Assembly: GCA_031418775.1 (NCBI GenBank)
Contig: JANOJN010000272.1
Location: 16,246 to 80,245 of the forward strand
Length of the DNA stretch: 64,000 nt
Source of the DNA: JANLQX01 sp031418775
Lineage (GTDB): Bacteria > Actinomycetota > Acidimicrobiia > Acidimicrobiales > JANYDT01
Direction of reading: 5' to 3'
Numbering within the stretch: position 1 is the stretch's first letter; every line of letters starts with the position of its first letter. Under the pieces are notes generated by a model. The model saw nothing but the letters and a program-made list of their open reading frames with translations. It made no database searches and was not told where the DNA came from. Shown here one piece after another: positions 59,667-64,000 of this stretch. A program made the translations under genes and the position numbers.

Positions 59667-60920
59667 TCAGCTGATGGTCGTGGCGTCCTGGTCGAACTCG
59701 AGCCGAATCCGGCTCAGCCGTCGACCGCCGACGAGCAGCGCACCGAACGAGAGCGCTGCGGCGACACCGTAAACCGTCGGTGTCGTCGAGAGGTCGGCGA
59801 CGATTCCTGCGACGGCGGCCCCGGAGAACGCCGCGCCGATCATCATGAGTCGTCCGACGCTTGACACCCGTCCGAGAAGGTGTGTAGGCACGCCCTGCTG
59901 GCGCAGGGTTCGGATGATCGTGTTGACGATCGGCGGGATGAAGCCCTCCACCGTGAACGCTGCCGCCGCCACGATCGTCGACCGTGTCGAGGCGAGAACG
60001 ATGAGTGCGACGCTGAGGGCGACGAAGCACGCGGCGACGGAAACCCGGGTACCGAGGCGACGCCAGATACGGAACGCGAGCACGCTGCCGATCAACCCGC
60101 CGATCGCCGGCACGGCGAGGAAGAGGCCGTATTGCCAATTGGAGAGCCCGAGGTGCCGCTTGCCGTAGAGCACCAACGCGCTGTTGGTCATCCCGGTCGC
60201 ACCGGCGCCGACGCAGAGGAAGAGGGTGAGCGCCCAGAGATCGCGGTTTTGGCGGAACCACGCCCATCCCGCCGAGATGTCCGGCCGAAGTGAGAGCCGC
60301 TGGACGTACGAACGTCCCCCCTTCTCGGTCTTTACGCCCCGGACGAGCACACCGGAACCGAAGAACGACGAAGCGTCGCCCACGAACGGCAGCCAGGGTG
60401 CCCAGGAGAACAGCAGCGCACCGAGACTCGGACCGGCGAATTGCTCCCCCGCCATCTCCGCTGATCCGAGGTAGCTGTTGCCGCGATCGAGCTCACCGGA
60501 CCGCACGATCGAGGGGAGAAAGGATGCCGCGGCAGGAATGTGCGCGCAGTCGGCGACGCCGACGATGAAGGCCACGACGAGCACCATCGGGATCGACGCC
60601 ACGCCGGCATAGACGGCTACGCCGAGAACCAGCATCGTCAGGAAGCGCGCCCCGTCCATCTGCATCATCGTCAACTTGGCGGGGCGGGAATCCACCCATG
60701 CGCCGGCGGCCAGACCGAACAGCAGCCACGGCAGACGAGACGCGGCAAACGTCAGTGTGACCCAAAGACCTCGGTCGCTCAGCGACTCGGCCAGCAGCGG
60801 GAGAGCGGCGAACGCCAGCCCGTCACCGACGCTGCTCACCCCGACGGCGGTCCACGTCCTCCAGTACGCCTTCGACAGGGGTGCTCCGCCTGCGGCCACA
60901 GGCGGCCTGTCGTTGCTCAC
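59667..60920 (-). CDS. Major facilitator superfamily exporter
   Basis: This 417-residue protein has twelve hydrophobic segments and a loop-2 motif VDSRPAKLTMMQ similar to the GxLaDRxGrk motif of MFS exporters. It resembles the MFS drug/metabolite efflux group. GTG 60920 is the only good start after the Rrf2 gene, whose stop lies 18 bp upstream, so it likely shares its transcript. The regulator may control it. Confidence 0.82.
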   Translation of the reverse strand: MSNDRPPVAAGGAPLSKAYWRTWTAVGVSSVGDGLAFAALPLLAESLSDRGLWVTLTFAASRLPWLLFGLAAGAWVDSRPAKLTMMQMDGARFLTMLVLGVAVYAGVASIPMVLVVAFIVGVADCAHIPAAASFLPSIVRSGELDRGNSYLGSAEMAGEQFAGPSLGALLFSWAPWLPFVGDASSFFGSGVLVRGVKTEKGGRSYVQRLSLRPDISAGWAWFRQNRDLWALTLFLCVGAGATGMTNSALVLYGKRHLGLSNWQYGLFLAVPAIGGLIGSVLAFRIWRRLGTRVSVAACFVALSVALIVLASTRSTIVAAAAFTVEGFIPPIVNTIIRTLRQQGVPTHLLGRVSSVGRLMMIGAAFSGAAVAGIVADLSTTPTVYGVAAALSFGALLVGGRRLSRIRLEFDQDATTIS

Positions 60921-60937
60921 GAGTGGATCGGCATTCG

Positions 60938-61405
60938 TCAGATCGCCCCGATCACGATCGGTTCGAGGTCCGTCGGCACCGGAGGAACGCCACGGGAGCG
61001 CTGCACCATGCTGGCGAGCGAATGTGATCCGAGCACGCGGCGCATGACGTCGCTGGCGTCTTCCCACACGGCGAGCAGCACGCACTGCCCCTCGTGGTCG
61101 CAGGCGCCGTTCTCGTGCGGGCGTCCGAAGTCGCCGAGTCCGATCGGGCCGTCGACGGCGCTGACGATCTCGGCCAGCGAGATGTCGGAGGGATCACGGG
61201 CCAGCACGTAACCGCCACCCACGCCCCGTTTGGAGCGGACGAGGCCGGCGCCCTTCAGGGCAAGCAGGATCTGTTCGAGATAGGGCTGGGGGAGCGCCGT
61301 TCGTCCGGCGATGTCACGCGCGCTCTGCGGGCCGAGGTCGTCGGCGTGCAGGGCGAGGGAAAGCAGGGCCCGGCATGCGTAGTCCCCTCTCGTCGACACC
61401 CGCAT
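60938..61405 (-). CDS. Rrf2-family transcriptional regulator
   Basis: This 155-residue protein starts with the Rrf2 winged helix (MRVSTRGDYACRALLSLALH, PQPYLEQILLALKGAGLVRSKRGVGGGYVLAR). Two of the usual three iron-sulfur Cys are visible (C-x5-C in GACDHEGQC); the third position is Trp, so a full cluster is doubtful. A -10 element lies 6 nt before ATG 61405. Confidence 0.9.
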   Translation of the reverse strand: MRVSTRGDYACRALLSLALHADDLGPQSARDIAGRTALPQPYLEQILLALKGAGLVRSKRGVGGGYVLARDPSDISLAEIVSAVDGPIGLGDFGRPHENGACDHEGQCVLLAVWEDASDVMRRVLGSHSLASMVQRSRGVPPVPTDLEPIVIGAI

Positions 61406-61411
61406 GGAATC

Positions 61412-61417
61412 AATCTA
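61412..61417 (-). promoter_or_regulatory. -10 element, leaderless Rrf2 gene
   Basis: On the minus strand TAGATT ends 6 nt before ATG 61405, exact spacing for a leaderless start. Confidence 0.5.
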
Positions 61418-61494
61418 CTTCGCCGTCCCGCGTTCGCTGAGGTCCATCGCGGGTGGTGATCAGCGCCGGGAAGCGCAGGTGCCACCATGGAGTG

Positions 61495-62088
61495 ATGAAC
61501 GAAGACGCGCCCCGCGACGCCGAAGTTGTCCTTCCGACTGATCCGGCGCCGCAGATCTCCGGTGAGCCACCGGTCGATTCCCTCACTGCTGAAGTGGTCA
61601 CGCCGTCTGACCCGGCGCCGAACGTGGAGGAAGAGGTCGTGTCCGAACCGGGCAAGGTCATGCGGATCGGCTCGATGATCAAGCAACTCCTCGAGGAGGT
61701 CCGCCAGGCGCCGCTGGACGAGCGATCGCGGATCCGGCTCCGCGAGATCTACGAGGTCTCCATCCGTGAGCTTTCGTCGAGCCTGTCGACCGACCTCCGC
61801 CAGGAGCTCGAAAGCCTGGCCCTGCCCTTCGGCGACGAGGCTCCGAGCGACGCCGAGCTCCGCATTGCCCAGGCTCAGCTCGTGGGGTGGCTCGAAGGTC
61901 TGTTCCACGGCATTCAGGCGGCGATCTTCGCCCAGCAGATGGCGGCACAGGCCCAACTCCAGCAGATGCGCCAGATGGGCCAGATGGGCCAGATGGGTCT
62001 GCCACCCGGCGTGGGCGCAGGCAATGGAGGGGAGATGGGCCCAGGCCCCGGCTCGGGACGCCCGCCGGGCGGCGGGACCTATCTCTGA
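61495..62088 (+). CDS. bpa: Proteasome activator Bpa/PafE (DUF2587)
   Basis: This 197-residue protein is the ATP-independent activator that opens the 20S proteasome gate for unfolded proteins in actinobacteria. The core GKVMRIGSMIKQLLEEVR to QLVGWLEGLFHGIQAAIFAQQMAAQAQL matches the conserved helices, then a Gly/Met-rich tail ends in GTYL, equivalent to the HbYX-like C-terminal motif GQYL that docks in the proteasome. ATG 61495 was chosen. It lies between Rrf2 and dnaE. Confidence 0.93.
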   Translation: MNEDAPRDAEVVLPTDPAPQISGEPPVDSLTAEVVTPSDPAPNVEEEVVSEPGKVMRIGSMIKQLLEEVRQAPLDERSRIRLREIYEVSIRELSSSLSTDLRQELESLALPFGDEAPSDAELRIAQAQLVGWLEGLFHGIQAAIFAQQMAAQAQLQQMRQMGQMGQMGLPPGVGAGNGGEMGPGPGSGRPPGGGTYL

Positions 62089-62175
62089 CGTACGATCGTC
62101 ATCCCTTCGAATTGCATTCGTGTGATTCGAGGTCGTATCGAGCATCGGTGATGCCCATCGCCGTTGGGCCCGGGC

Positions 62176-62180
62176 GGAGG
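62176..62180 (+). promoter_or_regulatory. Ribosome binding site deciding the dnaE start
   Basis: GGAGG lies 8 nt before TTG 62189; the ATG at 62151 is in another frame and soon stops. This supports TTG as the start. Confidence 0.6.
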
Positions 62181-62188
62181 TCGCCCCG

Positions 62189-64000
62189 TTGAGCAAGTCG
62201 TTCGTCCATCTCCACCTCCACACCGAGTACTCGATGCTCGACGGCGCGGCGCGCATCGATGACGTAGTCGCCGCGGCGCGTGCTGACGGCCAGCCCGGGA
62301 TCGGGATCACCGACCACGGCAACATGTACGGCGTCCTCGACTTCTACAAGGCCGCTCGAGCCCAGGGCATGAAGCCCATCATCGGCACCGAGGCCTACAT
62401 GGCGGCCGAGAGCCGCACCGAGCGGCCCGTACGCCGTGGCCGACTCGACGACGGCGATCAGGGCGAAGGCGAGAAGCTCTATTACCACCTGACCCTGCTG
62501 GCCGAGACCACCCAGGGCTACCGCAACCTCATGAAGCTCTCCAGCAAGGCCTATTTGGAGGGGTACTACTACAAGCCGCGTCTCGACTGGGAGTTGCTCG
62601 AGCAGCACCACGAAGGCATCATCGCCACGACAGGGTGCCTCGGCGGTGTCGTGCTCCAGGCGCTGTTGGCGAAGGACTTCGATCTCGGCCTGAAGCGCGC
62701 CGCCCGCCTCCAGGACATCTTCGGCCGCGACTCGCTGTTCGTCGAGCTGCAGGACCACGACATCCCCGCCCAGCACGAGACGAACCCGCAGCTGATCGAG
62801 ATCGCCCGGCTACTCAAGGCGCCGTTGCTGGCCACCAACGACAGCCACTACACCCACCAGCACGACTCGCTCGCTCACGACGCCCTGCTCTGTGTGCAGA
62901 CGGGGGCACTCCTCAGCGACCCGAAGCGCTTCAAGTTCCACGGTGACCAGCACTACCTGAAGTCGGCGGCGGAGATGCGAACGCTGTTCCGGCATTGGGA
63001 GAGCGCGTGCGACAACACGCTGTGGATTGCGGAGCGGGCGAACGTCGAGATCGAGTTCGGCCGCACCGACCTTCCGGAGTTCCCCCTGCCGTTCGGGTTC
63101 ACCTCCGACGCCCAGTACCTGCGCCACCTCGTCACCTCGGGTGCCCGTGATCGCTATGGGGAGCCGCTCTCGGCCGATGTCCGCGAACGGCTCGACTTCG
63201 AGCTGAACGTCATCATCGAAATGGGCTTTGCCGCCTACTTCCTCGTGGTGTGGGACCTCATCAAGTATGCGAAGGACCAGGGTTGGCGGGTCGGCCCGGG
63301 TCGCGGCAGTGCCGCCGGGAGCGCGGTGAGCTACTGCCTCCGCATCGTCGATCTCGACCCGATCAAGTACGACCTCCTCTTCGAGCGGTTTCTCAATCCG
63401 GGTCGCAAGCAGATGCCCGACATCGACATGGACTTCGACGAACGGCACCGTTCGAAGATGATCAAGTACGCGAGCGACAAGTACGGCGTCGACAAGGTCG
63501 CGCAGATCGTCACGTTCTCCACGATCAAGGCACGCGCCGCGGTGCGAGACGCTGCACGCGTGCTCGGCTTCCCTTATTCCGTCGGGGATCGGGTGGCCAA
63601 GGCGATGCCGCCGCTCGTCATGGGCCGCGACACGCCACTGTATGCGTGCTTAGAACCTCATCCGAAGTTCGAAGACGGCTACAAGATGGCGGCCGAGCTT
63701 CGGGCCATGGTCGAGGCTGACCCCGACGTCCGCCAGGTCGTGCAGGTGGCCAAGGGGCTCGAAGGACTCCGTCGGGGTGACGGCATCCACGCCGCTGCCG
63801 TCGTGATCACCCGGGAGCCGCTCACCGAGTACCTCCCCGTGCAGCGCAAGCCCGGGCCGGACGGCGACATCTCGAACGCCCCCATCGTCACCCAGTACGA
63901 GATGCACGGCGTGGCCAACCTCGGCCTGCTGAAGATGGACTTCCTGGGCCTCCGCAACCTCTCGGTCATCGAGAAGGCGCTCGACCTCATCGAGGCCAAC
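62189..64000 (+). CDS. dnaE: DNA polymerase III alpha subunit, N-terminal part (3' end outside window)
   Basis: The visible 604 residues are the start of replicative polymerase DnaE. The PHP domain begins FVHLHLHTEYSMLDG with GITDHGNM, as in actinobacterial enzymes with possible proofreading residues. The polymerase active site PDIDMDFDERHR (Asp411, Asp413) is present, as is the palm region GPGRGSAAGSAVSYCL. It starts at TTG 62189. The reading frame is open to the last base, so the fingers, tau-binding and OB domains lie outside. Confidence 0.96.
   Translation, partial: MSKSFVHLHLHTEYSMLDGAARIDDVVAAARADGQPGIGITDHGNMYGVLDFYKAARAQGMKPIIGTEAYMAAESRTERPVRRGRLDDGDQGEGEKLYYHLTLLAETTQGYRNLMKLSSKAYLEGYYYKPRLDWELLEQHHEGIIATTGCLGGVVLQALLAKDFDLGLKRAARLQDIFGRDSLFVELQDHDIPAQHETNPQLIEIARLLKAPLLATNDSHYTHQHDSLAHDALLCVQTGALLSDPKRFKFHGDQHYLKSAAEMRTLFRHWESACDNTLWIAERANVEIEFGRTDLPEFPLPFGFTSDAQYLRHLVTSGARDRYGEPLSADVRERLDFELNVIIEMGFAAYFLVVWDLIKYAKDQGWRVGPGRGSAAGSAVSYCLRIVDLDPIKYDLLFERFLNPGRKQMPDIDMDFDERHRSKMIKYASDKYGVDKVAQIVTFSTIKARAAVRDAARVLGFPYSVGDRVAKAMPPLVMGRDTPLYACLEPHPKFEDGYKMAAELRAMVEADPDVRQVVQVAKGLEGLRRGDGIHAAAVVITREPLTEYLPVQRKPGPDGDISNAPIVTQYEMHGVANLGLLKMDFLGLRNLSVIEKALDLIEAN

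Noticed and set aside
1..64000. tRNA, rRNA, CRISPR array, transposase, phage genes
   Set aside because: I scanned all gaps over about 100 bp and saw no cloverleaf, no regularly spaced direct repeats and no transposase or integrase motif.

Overview
The window is a high-GC, densely packed chromosome segment from an actinobacterium. The division and cell-wall cluster has no ftsA but has sepF and divIVA, murE carries a meso-DAP-type DNPR motif, there is a Bpa-type proteasome activator, and many genes look leaderless with a TAnnnT element just before the start codon. Together with queA beside ruvCAB and a TraR/DksA-lspA-rluD-dnaE order, my best guess is an Acidimicrobiia-like lineage (Ilumatobacter/Microthrix relatives). 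That placement is inference from gene content, not a database result. I see no rRNA, tRNA, CRISPR array, prophage or transposase.

Layout. 1-5.5 kb: 3' end of aconitase, a HAD/PlsC lipid enzyme (minus strand), an acyl-ACP desaturase with a perfect palindromic operator in its promoter, and a biotin-dependent carboxyltransferase. 5.5-9.1 kb: a secreted CAP protein and a polar amino-acid ABC importer. 9.2-12.4 kb: a minus-strand operon of two alpha/beta hydrolases and a thiolase-like protein. 12.7-18.5 kb: a second CAP-like secreted protein, an enoyl-CoA hydratase, an APH-type kinase and two fold-type II PLP enzymes. 18.7-22.1 kb: ruvC-ruvA-ruvB-queA. 22.2-26.5 kb: four envelope genes, apparently a duplicated pair of membrane-anchored coiled-coil protein plus OmpA-domain protein. 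26.6-30.3 kb: an enoyl-CoA hydratase and a zinc/manganese-type ABC transporter. 30.5-34.3 kb: minus-strand genes including a peptidase-S51-like protein fused to a CysS C-terminal domain, an adenylyltransferase and 6-phosphogluconolactonase.

34.4-53.5 kb is the division and cell-wall (dcw) cluster: mraZ-rsmH-ftsL-ftsI-murE-murF-mraY-ftsW-murG-murC-murB-ftsQ-ftsZ-pgeF-yggS-sepF-divIVA. Most genes overlap by 1-14 nt or lie within 100 nt. murD is missing from its usual place between mraY and ftsW, and yggT is missing between sepF and divIVA. An array of five 10-bp-spaced TGG-type repeats upstream of mraZ is a strong candidate for MraZ autoregulation. 53.7-64 kb holds a histone-H1-like DksA-type protein, lspA, rluD, a membrane GGDEF-EAL protein behind a structured low-GC leader, an MFS exporter with an Rrf2 regulator, bpa, and the first 1.8 kb of dnaE.

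The most unusual observations are a three-copy, about 70-bp, double-hairpin intergenic repeat (near 4.0, 18.6 and 30.4 kb), the duplicated coiled-coil/OmpA envelope cassette, the structured leader before the GGDEF-EAL gene, an 83-bp hairpin-forming inverted repeat before the metal transporter, the S51-CysS fusion, and the MraZ box array.
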